This document shows, in pieces, positions 1 through 8,894 of a DNA stretch of 64,000 bases (within the stretch, counting starts at the first letter, position 1; each line of letters opens with the position of its first letter). A program made the position numbers and the translations under genes. The notes under the pieces were generated by a model. That model saw nothing but the letters and a program-made list of their open reading frames with translations. It did not search any database and was not told the DNA's origin. Where the stretch lies: positions 248,001 to 312,000 of the forward strand of contig NZ_BIML01000003.1 in NCBI RefSeq assembly GCF_004001065.1, in the 5' to 3' direction. The stretch is from Paenibacillus xylaniclasticus (lineage in GTDB: Bacteria; Bacillota; Bacilli; Paenibacillales; Paenibacillaceae).

Positions 1-611
1 GAATCGAGCGAAATTAGCTGGGCAATCGATTTGTCGCTCAGGTCTGCGCCAGCTTTCAGCATAGCCAGACCGTAGCTTTCCGCATCTACGCCTGCAATTG
101 CCGCGAGCTCACGGGCTGCGTCAACATCCTCTTGCGTGCAAGTAGGCGATTTGAACAGCAGGGAGTCGGAGATGATAGCCGACAGCATCAGACCCGCGAT
201 TTCTTTGCGAATTTGGATGCCTTTTTCTTTAAAAATTTTATTCAGAATCGTCGCCGTGCAGCCAACTGGCTCAGCGCGATAATATAGCGGGTCAGCCGTT
301 TCGAAATTCGCGATCCGGTGGTGGTCGATGACTTCGAGAACGCGTACATCTGCAATATCATTTGCGCTTTGCTGACGCTCGTTATGGTCGACGAGGATAA
401 CTTCCTTCGCTTCTGCAGCTACCGCTTCAACAAGACGCGGCGCTTCGATGCCGAAATGGCTGAGCGCATATTGCGTTTCGCCGTTCACTTCGCCGAGACG
501 AACCGCTTCCGCATCAACGCCAAGCTGCTTCTTCAGCTCCGCATATGCGATAGCCGAGCAAATCGTATCCGTGTCCGGATTTTTATGTCCGAATACAAGA
601 ACTTTAGCCAT
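1..611 (-). CDS. ppaC: Manganese-dependent inorganic pyrophosphatase (C-terminus outside window)
   Basis: Hydrolyses pyrophosphate to two phosphates in the cytoplasm, pulling biosynthetic reactions forward. The protein opens [20 protein letters not shown], the family II (DHH) pyrophosphatase signature with its metal-binding His and Asp residues (GHKNPDTDT). It continues with VDHNERQQ and [10 protein letters not shown], which carry the DHH motif. About 203 residues are visible of a usual ~310; the C-terminal DHHA2 domain lies to the left of base 1. The ATG at 611 is preceded by GAAGGAG at a normal distance, which fixes the start. A -10-like TATGAT sits at 696-701 on the minus strand. The family assignment is secure. 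Confidence 0.95.
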   Translation of the reverse strand, partial: MAKVLVFGHKNPDTDTICSAIAYAELKKQLGVDAEAVRLGEVNGETQYALSHFGIEAPRLVEAVAAEAKEVILVDHNERQQSANDIADVRVLEVIDHHRIANFETADPLYYRAEPVGCTATILNKIFKEKGIQIRKEIAGLMLSAIISDSLLFKSPTCTQEDVDAARELAAIAGVDAESYGLAMLKAGADLSDKSIAQLISLD

Positions 612-789
612 GATTCACTTTCGCTCCTTCAATAACGATATTTAATTCCGACATTCTTCGCCTTAATAAATAAGGGAGAAATAGGCTCGTCCCTTATCAT
701 AGCACACTTATCGGAAAATTTTCACGTTGAAAATGTCCGAATTCCTTTACCAACCCGTTTGCGATTTTACAAATTCTGCACAAAGCATT

Positions 790-814
790 GAAGCCGCTCC
801 CATAGAGCGGCTTC
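790..814 (-). terminator. Probable intrinsic terminator of the muramidase gene
   Basis: A perfect 9-bp stem (gaagccgct / agcggcttc) with a 7-base loop lies 48 bases past the stop codon of the GH25 gene. The following T-tract is weak on either strand, so the call rests on position and stem strength. Confidence 0.5.
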
Positions 815-861
815 TGTAAGACTGAGTTATCATGCTGCAAGCTCTATGCACTGGAATGCGG

Positions 862-1884
862 CTACCCTTTCACCAGCGCTTCGATCGCTGCTCTCGTCTC
901 AGCGCTGAACTCACGGAAGAATGCGACCAGCTCGTCGTTACACAAGCCTGCGTTGTACAGCATCTGTATCATCACAAGCTCCGCATGGCCTTTATCGTTC
1001 GAGGTTGTAATATAGCCCGCGCCTTTCGCAGCGACAATGGCATCGTTCGCCCAAGCCGGAGGCGTCTGATTGCCGGACATGTTCACGCGCTTCTCAAGCG
1101 CCGCCACTCGTCTGATCAACGCTTCTAGCTGCTGCTTCTCCGCTTCCGTCATCGGCTGCCCCTCCTTATCGTCTGCCCCATCTTCATCCCTAGGCTTATT
1201 TTCATCACCGCGGTTCACCCCGTATGTCGCATTCAGCTCCTGTACCGTTCCTTTATATACGTTCAAATCGACCGGTCCGCTAATGCCGTCAACCGACCGG
1301 CTGCCGCTAGACCGTACACCGCCCTGCGAGCCGTCGCTGTACTGCCAGAACGTCCAGCTGCTCCAGCCCGCAATCTTCCCAGGAGGATCGTTCGCATATC
1401 GAGCAATCCACAGCTCGTAAGAAGCGAGAGAGTCGTCAAAATAGTTGTTGGCAAAATAAGGGTACGTATACACGATTGGCCGTACACCAATAAGCCGCTC
1501 CGCCTCCTGCAGGAAGGCATGAGCAATTTGAGTCACCTGTGACTTCTTCAGCCCTGCCGCAGCAGACTCATAGTCCATGACAGGCGGCAGCTGGAACGCG
1601 AAGGCGCCCCCCGCCTCCTCGATCGCTGCAGCGAAATTTTCCGCTTCCCGCTTCGCCTCTTGGACGCTCGCAGCGTCCACAAAATGATAAGCGCCAATAA
1701 GAATGCCCGCCTTCCTTGCGCCAGATGCATTCGTCTTAAACGTACGATCTCGATAACGCTGCCCTTGGCTCGCTTTCAAGAAAGCGAACGACACGCCGTC
1801 CGCCCTTACCCGGGACCAGTTAATGCTGCCTTGATAACGGGACACATCAATCCCCTGCGCTCTACCGGGGCTGCTTGGCTGCAT
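862..1884 (-). CDS. GH25 family lysozyme (N-acetylmuramidase) with C-terminal coiled and SLH-like tail
   Basis: Cleaves the beta-1,4 bond between N-acetylmuramic acid and N-acetylglucosamine in peptidoglycan. The GH25 barrel is clear near the N-terminus: GIDVSRYQGSINW (residues 11-23), PPVMDYES with the acidic D-x-E pair, PIVYTYPYF, LWIARYA, WTFWQYSDG and DLNVYKG. A Glu/Asp-rich linker then leads to a short helical stretch (EAEKQQLEALIRRVAALEKR) and a tail reading PPAWANDAIVAAKGAGYI, typical of phage-type muramidases. I chose the ATG at 1884 because AAGGAGG lies 14 bases upstream; the open frame extends to 2079 but overlaps fabV and has no better ribosome site. There is no signal peptide, so export would need a holin, spore lysis or another route. 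Family certain, start moderately sure. Confidence 0.85.
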   Translation of the reverse strand: MQPSSPGRAQGIDVSRYQGSINWSRVRADGVSFAFLKASQGQRYRDRTFKTNASGARKAGILIGAYHFVDAASVQEAKREAENFAAAIEEAGGAFAFQLPPVMDYESAAAGLKKSQVTQIAHAFLQEAERLIGVRPIVYTYPYFANNYFDDSLASYELWIARYANDPPGKIAGWSSWTFWQYSDGSQGGVRSSGSRSVDGISGPVDLNVYKGTVQELNATYGVNRGDENKPRDEDGADDKEGQPMTEAEKQQLEALIRRVAALEKRVNMSGNQTPPAWANDAIVAAKGAGYITTSNDKGHAELVMIQMLYNAGLCNDELVAFFREFSAETRAAIEALVKG

Positions 1885-2071
1885 ACCGAAATGATCCGCC
1901 TCCTTCTCCATCGGATAAATGCAGTTCATTGTATGCTGCAGAAGCTGCTTTATGGAACTATTTTCGAAGCCGCCCTTTCGTTCAGAGGTAGTTATCATAT
2001 AAAATAGGAGAGAGTTGCCTAAACGCATCAGATGAAATACTCGGAAGCTACATACAGAAAGGGACGTTCTC

Positions 2072-3262
2072 ATGATCATTCAACCGAAATCACGCGGATT
2101 TATTTGCACGACAGCGCATCCGGAAGGCTGCGCAAGCCAAGTACAGCGTCAGATTGAATATGTCAAAAGCAAGCCGGCCATCAAAGGTCCGCGCAACGTG
2201 CTCGTCGTCGGCGCATCGACCGGCTACGGCCTCGCTTCCCGCATCGTAGCCGCATTTGGGTCCGGCGCCAACACGATCGGCGTATACTTCGATAAAGGAG
2301 CAGAAGGCTCTCGCACCGCAACGGCAGGCTGGTACAATTCCGCTGCATTCGAGAAAGCGGTGCAGGAGACAGGCAGCAAGTCGTTCAGCATCGTAGGCGA
2401 CGCATTCTCCGACGAGATTAAGGCCAAGACGCTTGACCTGATTCGCACGGAGCTCGGCAAGATCGACCTCGTTGTCTACAGCGTCGCATCCCCGCGCCGC
2501 ACGCATCCGAAGACGGGTGAAACGTTCGTATCGGTTATTAAACCGCTCGGCGAGACCTATTCCAACAAGACCGTCAACTTCCATAACGGCGAAGTCTCGA
2601 CAGCGACGATTGAACCGGCGACAGAAGACGAGCTTCGTCAGACGATCGCCGTCATGGGCGGCGAAGACTGGGAAATGTGGATCGACGAGCTGCAGAAGGC
2701 CGGCTTGCTGGCGGAAGGTGCTACGACGGTTGCTTACTCCTACCTCGGACCAGAAATTACGCATGCCGTATACAAGGAAGGTACAATTGGCGCTGCGAAG
2801 GACGATCTCGAGGTAACATCGAATCGTCTGAACGAGAAGCTCGCTGCAATTGGCGGCCGCTCGTTTATCTCGGTCAACAAAGCGCTTGTAACGCAGTCGA
2901 GCTCTGCAATTCCTGTCGTGCCGCTGTACATCTCTGCCTTGTACAAAGTGATGAAGGAAAAAGGACTGCATGAGGGCTGCATCGAGCAAATGTACCGCTT
3001 GTTCAGCGAGCGGCTGTATAGCGCTGAGCCTGCAGCGCTCGATGAGAAAGGCCGCATCCGCATCGACGATTGGGAAATGCGCGAAGACGTGCAAGCGGAA
3101 GTCGCTCAGCTGTGGGCGGATTTGACGACCGAGAACGTGTATGAGAAGTCTGATCTGCTCGGCTACCGCAAAGAATTTTTCCAGCTGTTCGGCTTCGAGA
3201 CGGATGGCATTGACTACGAGGCGGACACGAACCCGGCAGTCGACATTCCGAACCTTCGTTAA
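2072..3262 (+). CDS. fabV: FabV-type enoyl-[acyl-carrier-protein] reductase (NADH)
   Basis: Carries out the last reduction of each fatty-acid elongation cycle, trans-2-enoyl-ACP to acyl-ACP, in the cytoplasm. The 396-residue length fits FabV. The start MIIQPKSRGFICTTAHPEGC is diagnostic, followed by the nucleotide-binding loop VLVVGASTGYGLASR near residues 43-57. The catalytic Y-x8-K pair of FabV is visible as YKEGTIGAAK. This is the long, triclosan-tolerant SDR class (as in Vibrio and Pseudomonas), distinct from FabI, FabK and FabL. It is monocistronic: its 5' end overlaps only the unlikely upstream extension of the muramidase frame, and a terminator follows. The ATG at 2072 has GGGA 7 bases upstream. 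Confidence 0.95.
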   Translation: MIIQPKSRGFICTTAHPEGCASQVQRQIEYVKSKPAIKGPRNVLVVGASTGYGLASRIVAAFGSGANTIGVYFDKGAEGSRTATAGWYNSAAFEKAVQETGSKSFSIVGDAFSDEIKAKTLDLIRTELGKIDLVVYSVASPRRTHPKTGETFVSVIKPLGETYSNKTVNFHNGEVSTATIEPATEDELRQTIAVMGGEDWEMWIDELQKAGLLAEGATTVAYSYLGPEITHAVYKEGTIGAAKDDLEVTSNRLNEKLAAIGGRSFISVNKALVTQSSSAIPVVPLYISALYKVMKEKGLHEGCIEQMYRLFSERLYSAEPAALDEKGRIRIDDWEMREDVQAEVAQLWADLTTENVYEKSDLLGYRKEFFQLFGFETDGIDYEADTNPAVDIPNLR

Positions 3263-3280
3263 TCGATTATTACATGCAAC

Positions 3281-3310
3281 AAGCCTCCGAGAATATTCGG
3301 AGGCTTGTTT
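3281..3310 (+). terminator. Intrinsic terminator of fabV
   Basis: Perfect 10-bp stem aagcctccga / tcggaggctt with a 6-base loop, followed by GTTT, 18 bases after the fabV stop. The sugar permease stops 27 bases further on the opposite strand, so the hairpin may serve both directions. Confidence 0.75.
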
Positions 3311-3336
3311 GCACTGTTATTCTTACTCTGCGTCGC

Positions 3337-4515
3337 TTACGCTTTTCTCTTCTGCCGGGTATAAATATCGATATACACAGCTAGGATGAGGATGCCGCCT
3401 TTAACGATATACTGCCAGAACGATTCGAGGTTCATCAGACTCATGCCATTATCGAGGCTCGCCATGACGAGTGCGCCGATAATCGCGCCCGCAATCGTGC
3501 CAGTACCGCCCATCAAGCTGGTGCCGCCGATGACGCAGGCTGCGATCGCGTCAAGCTCATAGTTCTGACCGGCACTCATCGTCGCCGCATTCAGCCTTGC
3601 CGTCAAGACAAGAGCAGCAATAGCGGCGAGTGTATTACAGAGGACGAAGACAAGCAAAATGCGGCGTTTAATGTTAATGCCCGATAGACGAGCCGCTTCC
3701 GAGTTGCCTCCGATCGCATAGACATGGCGTCCGAACGTCGTATTGCGCGAAATAAACGTAAAGATAAGCGCCAGCACAATGACCATAACGAATGGCACAG
3801 GAATGCCTTTATAGCTGTTCATCACATAAACGAAACCAATAATGAGTGCGCCCGTTACGCACAGACGAAGCAGGCTGACCGGAAGCGGCTCCACCTCAAA
3901 CCCGAATTTGGCGCGTGCGTTCCGTTTGCGCAGGACAAGCAGCGCAGCTGCTGCAAGACCAATAATGCCGAATACCCAGCCGATCCCGTCTGCGATATAC
4001 GATTGGCCGATTGATTTCAAGGACGGCGACAGCGGCGCAATCGTCACGCTGCCTGTCGTACCGAACAATGCACCGCGGAATATGAGCATTCCGCCTAGCG
4101 TGACGATGAAGGCCGGAACGGCTCGGTACGCGATAAACCAGCCTTGAATGAAGCCGATAGCGGCTCCGGCAGCAAGCGTTGCAATAATGACCGGTACGGT
4201 GCTCCAATCGTACCAGACGTTCAGCATCGCAGTGATCCCGCCTAGAAAGCCGACCAATGAGCCGACCGACAAGTCAATCTGTCCCGCGACAATGACAAGC
4301 ACCATGCCAATAGCCAATATCGACGTTACAGACATTTGAAGAAACAGGTTGGATAAGTTCGTCGCGGACAAAAATCTTTCGTGTAGCAGCGAGAACAAAA
4401 TCCAGATCGACATTAAAGCTCCGATCATCGTATATGCACGAGCATCGAATTTAAACCAGTTCGGGCGCTGCTTCAAGCCCGCATGCTCCGCTATTGTTTC
4501 ATGCTTAACGCTCAT
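3337..4515 (-). CDS. xylH: Xylose-type sugar ABC transporter, permease
   Basis: Membrane channel of a CUT2-family pentose importer. The 392-residue protein is strongly hydrophobic with about ten predicted membrane segments. It carries the branched-chain/ribose permease signatures [33 protein letters not shown] and [14 protein letters not shown]. The long central cytoplasmic insertion before residue 220 ([15 protein letters not shown]) is typical of XylH and GguB rather than RbsC. It overlaps the ATPase gene by 4 bases (ATGA), so the two are translationally coupled. It is the last gene of xylF-xylG-xylH. Xylose is the likeliest substrate; galactose or arabinose cannot be ruled out. Confidence 0.88.
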   Translation of the reverse strand: MSVKHETIAEHAGLKQRPNWFKFDARAYTMIGALMSIWILFSLLHERFLSATNLSNLFLQMSVTSILAIGMVLVIVAGQIDLSVGSLVGFLGGITAMLNVWYDWSTVPVIIATLAAGAAIGFIQGWFIAYRAVPAFIVTLGGMLIFRGALFGTTGSVTIAPLSPSLKSIGQSYIADGIGWVFGIIGLAAAALLVLRKRNARAKFGFEVEPLPVSLLRLCVTGALIIGFVYVMNSYKGIPVPFVMVIVLALIFTFISRNTTFGRHVYAIGGNSEAARLSGINIKRRILLVFVLCNTLAAIAALVLTARLNAATMSAGQNYELDAIAACVIGGTSLMGGTGTIAGAIIGALVMASLDNGMSLMNLESFWQYIVKGGILILAVYIDIYTRQKRKA

Positions 4516-6035
4516 GCTCGATTCCCTCCAGTGGCAGCTGCCATAATCCTCTCTTGCGTTGCTTCCTCAGCCGTGAACTGCCCCGTCTGCCGTCCCTCGG
4601 AAATAACCATAATCCGATGGCTCATCCCGAGCAGCTCCGGCATTTCCGACGAGATCATAATAATCGCGACGCCTTGACTGACCAGCTCGTTCATCAAATT
4701 ATAAATCTCGAACTTCGCGCCAACGTCGATTCCTCGTGTCGGCTCATCGAGAATCAATATTTTCGGATTCGTCATCATCCATTTGCCAAGCACAACCTTC
4801 TGCTGATTGCCGCCGCTCAGCGTTCCCGTAATCGTCTCTACATTATTGGCCTTAATTCGTAGAGTACGCATATACTGGTTGCCGCTGGCCGCCTCTAAAT
4901 TATGATTAATGATGCCTGCAGGCGAGATGCTCGCAAGACTTGCCATGCTAACGTTGCTCTTAATATCCATGCCGAGCACAAGCCCATATTTTTTCCGATC
5001 CTCAGACACGAGCGCCAACCCTTCGCGGATCGCAGCTCTCGTGCTGTTCAGTTTCACCTGCTTGCCGTCAATTTCGACCTTACCGTATGCTTTACCCGCA
5101 TACGCGCCGAATAAGCTCATGACAAGCTCCGTTCGACCAGCGCCCATTAGTCCGGCAATTCCGAAAATTTCGCCTTTACGTACCTCGAATGAAATATTGT
5201 CAATGATTTTGCGTCCTGGACGATCCGGATTCATAACCGAATAATCGCTTACCTTCAACACGACATCGCCCGGCTTAGCCGGCATTCGTGGAAAACGCTC
5301 CTTCAGCTCACGACCAACCATGAGCGAGATGACCTTGTCCTCGGTCAGCTCTCCGATCGGATACGTTCCGATCGTCTGTCCATCACGCAACACGGTAACC
5401 GTATCGGCAATGGCGAACACTTCATTCAGCTTGTGTGAAATGTATATACATGTTACGCCGCGGCGTTTGAATTCCTGCAGGATGCCAAGCAAAATCTCAA
5501 CCTCCTGCTCCGTTAACGCAGCAGTCGGTTCATCCAAAATAAGCAAATTCGCGTTCTTCGACAGCGCCTTAGCAATTTCGACCTGCTGCTGCTTGCCGAT
5601 ACCGAGCGTTCCGGTTAATTGCTCCGGGTTCACATCAGTCAAGCCGACTTCACGCAGCCACCGTTCACTCTCACGGAACACATATTCCCAGTTAATAACA
5701 CCCCATCGAGCCGGCTCTTTGCCGAGGAACAAATTCTCACCGATAGACAAGTCCTTTACGAGCGCAAGCTCTTGATAGATGATCGCAACGCCTGCATGCT
5801 CTGCATCGCTAATCTGACGGAACTGCTTCTCTTCCCCATTGATTAAAATCTGCCCTTCATACGAGCCATAAGGGTGCAGACCGCTCAACACCTTCATCAA
5901 CGTCGATTTGCCCGCACCGTTCTCGCCGCAGAGCGCATGTACCTCGCCCTTCTTGACCGTGAACGTCACATTGTCCAACGCGGTCACACCTGGAAACCGC
6001 TTCGTTATATTGCGCATCTCTAATGCGGCTGTCAT
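4512..6035 (-). CDS. xylG: Xylose-type sugar ABC transporter, ATP-binding protein
   Basis: Fused double-ATPase of a CUT2 pentose importer. The first cassette has the Walker A motif GENGAGKSTLMKVLSG, Walker B LLILDEPTAAL, and a signature loop reading LGIGKQQQVEIAKAL. The second cassette has the degenerate Walker A GLMGAGRTELV, a clear signature LSGGNQQKVVLGKW and Walker B ILILDEPTRGID. This asymmetry is normal for RbsA, XylG and MglA. 507 residues matches the family. The gene sits between xylF and xylH, overlapping xylH by 4 bases. Together with the XylF-like binding protein it indicates a xylose-type importer. Confidence 0.9.
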   Translation of the reverse strand: MTAALEMRNITKRFPGVTALDNVTFTVKKGEVHALCGENGAGKSTLMKVLSGLHPYGSYEGQILINGEEKQFRQISDAEHAGVAIIYQELALVKDLSIGENLFLGKEPARWGVINWEYVFRESERWLREVGLTDVNPEQLTGTLGIGKQQQVEIAKALSKNANLLILDEPTAALTEQEVEILLGILQEFKRRGVTCIYISHKLNEVFAIADTVTVLRDGQTIGTYPIGELTEDKVISLMVGRELKERFPRMPAKPGDVVLKVSDYSVMNPDRPGRKIIDNISFEVRKGEIFGIAGLMGAGRTELVMSLFGAYAGKAYGKVEIDGKQVKLNSTRAAIREGLALVSEDRKKYGLVLGMDIKSNVSMASLASISPAGIINHNLEAASGNQYMRTLRIKANNVETITGTLSGGNQQKVVLGKWMMTNPKILILDEPTRGIDVGAKFEIYNLMNELVSQGVAIIMISSEMPELLGMSHRIMVISEGRQTGQFTAEEATQERIMAAATGGNRA

Positions 6036-6144
6036 CGGTCTATGCTCACCTCTGTTAAGACGGAAGAAGGAGATTAAGCGGGAATGATCATGCCGCTTCT
6101 TCCCCTTCTAATCCGATCGTATTCAATGCTTTCTTTCGCGCGTG

Positions 6145-7209
6145 TTACTTCACGTTCTTATATACGTCTTCTTTCGAATGGAAACCGTCCGCGATAATCG
6201 TATCATCGATGTTGCTCTTATCGACCGCAACTGGCTCCAGCAGAACAGACGGAACATCGATCTTGCCGTTGTTAACGACTTTATCCGCACCAACATCTTC
6301 GCCCTTCGCCATCTTCATCACGAGCTCTGCTGCCGTCTCAGCCAGCTTCTTGATCGGCTTATAAACCGTCATCGTCTGCGTGCCTTCTACGATACGCTGC
6401 GCAGCAGCAAGCTCGGCGTCTTGACCGGATACCGGTACTTTGCCTGCCAGACCTTGCGCTGCAAGCGCTTGCACGACACCGCCGGCCGTACCATCGTTCG
6501 CTGCCACTACAGCATCGATCGCGTTATTGTTCGCCGTAAGAGCGTTCTCCATATTCGCCAGCGCGTTAGCAGGGTTCCAATCCTTCGTCCATTGGTCGAA
6601 GACGACTTGAATGTCACCCTTGTCAATCAGCGGCTGCAGTACGTTGAATGCCCCCTTCTTGAACAGATGCGCATTGTTATCCGTCTCGGAACCGCCGATA
6701 TAAACGAATTTGCCTTTCGGCGCCAGCTTCACGATCGCTTCTGCTTGCAGTTCGCCGACTTTTTCGTTATCGAACGAGACGTACAAGTCAACATCCGAGT
6801 TTTTGATCAGACGGTCGTAAGCGAGTACTTTAATTCCGGCTTCATGAGCCTTCTCCACGATCGCTGCCGTAGCTTCTGCGTTATGCGGCACGACGACTAG
6901 AACGTCAACGCCTTGACTAATCAGGCTTTCCGCTTGAGCGATCTGCTTCGCGTCATCGCTGTTCGCGGCTTGAACCTCAACTTCGCCGCCAAGCTTCTCA
7001 ACCGCCGCCTTGAACAGGTCGCGGTCTTTCTGCCAGCGTTCTTCCTGAAGGGTATCGAGCGACAAGCCAATTTTTATTTTGCCATTCGAATTCGAGGACG
7101 CCGGAGTCGTCTCCGAGTCTTTCTTATCCTTGCCGCCGCAAGCTGCAAGTGAGAACACCATCGCTGCCGTAACGAACAGCAAACCGCCTTTTTTCCAACC
7201 GGATTTCAT
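6145..7209 (-). CDS. xylF: D-xylose-binding lipoprotein of the ABC importer
   Basis: Extracellular sugar receptor feeding xylG/xylH. The start MKSGWKKGGLLFVTAAMVFS leads into a lipobox ending LAAC, so it is a membrane-anchored lipoprotein. The mature part opens KIKIGLSLDTLQEERWQKDR, closely XylF-like, with KVLAYDRLIKNSDVDLYVSFDN, QWTKDWNPANALANMENAL and VAANDGTAGGVVQAL following. I chose the ATG at 7209 because AAGGGGGAG precedes it by 6 bases; the open frame extends further upstream without a ribosome site or signal sequence. A cre-like site lies at 7235-7248. First gene of the importer operon. Confidence 0.92.
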   Translation of the reverse strand: MKSGWKKGGLLFVTAAMVFSLAACGGKDKKDSETTPASSNSNGKIKIGLSLDTLQEERWQKDRDLFKAAVEKLGGEVEVQAANSDDAKQIAQAESLISQGVDVLVVVPHNAEATAAIVEKAHEAGIKVLAYDRLIKNSDVDLYVSFDNEKVGELQAEAIVKLAPKGKFVYIGGSETDNNAHLFKKGAFNVLQPLIDKGDIQVVFDQWTKDWNPANALANMENALTANNNAIDAVVAANDGTAGGVVQALAAQGLAGKVPVSGQDAELAAAQRIVEGTQTMTVYKPIKKLAETAAELVMKMAKGEDVGADKVVNNGKIDVPSVLLEPVAVDKSNIDDTIIADGFHSKEDVYKNVK

Positions 7210-7234
7210 TTTGTTCTCCCCCTTAATCATATAA

Positions 7235-7248
7235 TGTAAATGCTTACA
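7235..7248 (-). promoter_or_regulatory. Candidate CcpA (cre) operator upstream of xylF
   Basis: TGTAAGCATTTACA on the minus strand matches 13 of 14 positions of the Bacillus cre consensus (TGWAARCGYTWNCW) and is itself near-palindromic. It lies 26 bases upstream of the xylF start, suited to carbon catabolite repression. Assignment is by consensus only. Confidence 0.5.
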
Positions 7249-7352
7249 TTTGAAATAATACCACCACAAAGAGTCACGCCGAGCAACGATGACCTGCAAT
7301 CTTTTGCGATCGTCTGTATTTTTTGGCTAGCCAATCATTCGTCATATCTGTA

Positions 7353-8894
7353 TTAACGAAACACCATTTTGCGGTATTCGCTCGGCGAGCAGCCGCACAC
7401 TTTTTTGAACACCTTGCTGAAGTAATTCGGATCGTTATACCCTACCTCGAACGTTATCTCTTTCATACTGAGCTGAGGATCAAGCATGAGCTTTTTCGCT
7501 TTATCAATACGGCACTCTGTCAGAAAATCGATATAGTTGATCCCGAGCTGATCCTTGAACATTTTACTAATATAATAAGGACTCATCTGCACGCGCTGCG
7601 CGATTGACTCCAGCGATATTTCCTCCTTCAAATGCTGGGTAATATACTGCTTGATCTGTCCGATCATATCTGGCTCCAACTTGCCTCGATGCGTAATCAG
7701 CGACTCAATCAGACTATCCAGCATACAATTCGCCTCCGTGCGCAGCTGATAATAATGACCGGCTTGAAAAGAAAACAACGGCCGCTCCGCATCTGCTCCA
7801 AGCTCAATCGCCGTTCGATATACGATCCACATAAACTCCAGCAGCGATTGGCTGCACTGCACAAGCGGCATCGCCCGACGTTCACCAGCGTCGATAAGCG
7901 CATTCAGCGAGGAACGAAGCTCCTCCCATTGGCCGAGCCGAATCCATTCAATCAGCTCCTTCTCTTCTCGGTGCAAATGCTGATGCTTCCGCTGCGGTTC
8001 GCGTACCTCCATGTTCATATCAATGTAAAGCATATAACGGGACGGCAGTGATACGTCAGCCGTCGCAAGCAGCGCCTCCCGGAACGAATGTCGAATATCG
8101 TAGAGAGACGGATACGGGCTACCTACCCCGATGAAGCCGCCTGTACCGATGATGCGCTGCTGCGTCGTCAGCAATTGCTGCACAAGTGAAGCTGCCTGCG
8201 CCCGGTATGTCGTGCCGACCTGCAAGAATACGATGATTGGCACCTGACGGCCAACCATAGCGCCAACCCAGCCGCAGCCAAGCTGACGGATCTTCGCCTT
8301 CAACGCGGCGTACGCCGCTTCCGTCTGGCCTTCGCCGAGCACGATGAGCATAACGAACGCTTCCTTCGTTATATCCCCGCCGAGCATAGCCAGCATCTCC
8401 TCGATATGAATTTCGTGCACATGGTCATACAACAGCCCCATGACGACATCACTCTCGATCAACGGCATCATACGATGGAGCGTCTGTCTTTCCTGCTCGA
8501 TCGACTCCGACAGCTCCCGCTCGCTCTTCAGCTCGTCGATTACTTTCCGAACCACCGCTACAATTTCACTTGCTTTGCTCGGCTTCAGCAAATAGTCGCG
8601 AACGCCGAGCTTAATCGCCTGCCGTGCGTAATCGAACGTCTCATAGGCTGTCACCATAATGAATTTAGTAAGCGGATTACTCTGTCTCATCAATTCAATT
8701 GCTTCCAGTCCGGATATGCCAGGCATCTTAATGTCCATCAGTACGAGATCAGGCTTGAACGTCAATGCCTGCTCTACAGCTGCTGAGCCATTGCGGGCCT
8801 GCTCAATCGTAAGTCCCGGAATACTGCTTTGTACAATCGCCTGCAAACCGTCCCGTTCCACTTGCTCGTCATCCACGATCATGAGCTTCAACAA
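7353..8894 (-). CDS. YesN-type response regulator (receiver plus AraC DNA-binding domain)
   Basis: Cytoplasmic transcription activator of the neighbouring sugar genes. The receiver domain runs from the start: VDDEQ at residues 8-12, phospho-acceptor Asp54 in LMDIKMPG, and the conserved Lys in YLLKPSK. A long central region follows, then a C-terminal AraC/XylS domain with two helix-turn-helix units (LESIAQRVQMSPYYISKMFK and MKEITFEVGYNDPNYFSKVF). The gene overlaps the kinase gene by 26 bases (8869-8894). It stops 144 bases upstream of xylF, which its product probably activates, as in the Clostridium XylFII-LytS-YesN system. Confidence 0.9.
   Translation of the reverse strand: MLKLMIVDDEQVERDGLQAIVQSSIPGLTIEQARNGSAAVEQALTFKPDLVLMDIKMPGISGLEAIELMRQSNPLTKFIMVTAYETFDYARQAIKLGVRDYLLKPSKASEIVAVVRKVIDELKSERELSESIEQERQTLHRMMPLIESDVVMGLLYDHVHEIHIEEMLAMLGGDITKEAFVMLIVLGEGQTEAAYAALKAKIRQLGCGWVGAMVGRQVPIIVFLQVGTTYRAQAASLVQQLLTTQQRIIGTGGFIGVGSPYPSLYDIRHSFREALLATADVSLPSRYMLYIDMNMEVREPQRKHQHLHREEKELIEWIRLGQWEELRSSLNALIDAGERRAMPLVQCSQSLLEFMWIVYRTAIELGADAERPLFSFQAGHYYQLRTEANCMLDSLIESLITHRGKLEPDMIGQIKQYITQHLKEEISLESIAQRVQMSPYYISKMFKDQLGINYIDFLTECRIDKAKKLMLDPQLSMKEITFEVGYNDPNYFSKVFKKVCGCSPSEYRKMVFR

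Noticed and set aside
1885-2079. N-terminal extension of the GH25 muramidase
   Set aside because: It lacks a ribosome site or signal peptide and overlaps fabV; the AAGGAGG before the ATG at 1884 gives the better start.
2090-3094. 334-codon open frame on the minus strand
   Set aside because: Antisense of fabV, Arg- and Cys-rich, no ribosome site.
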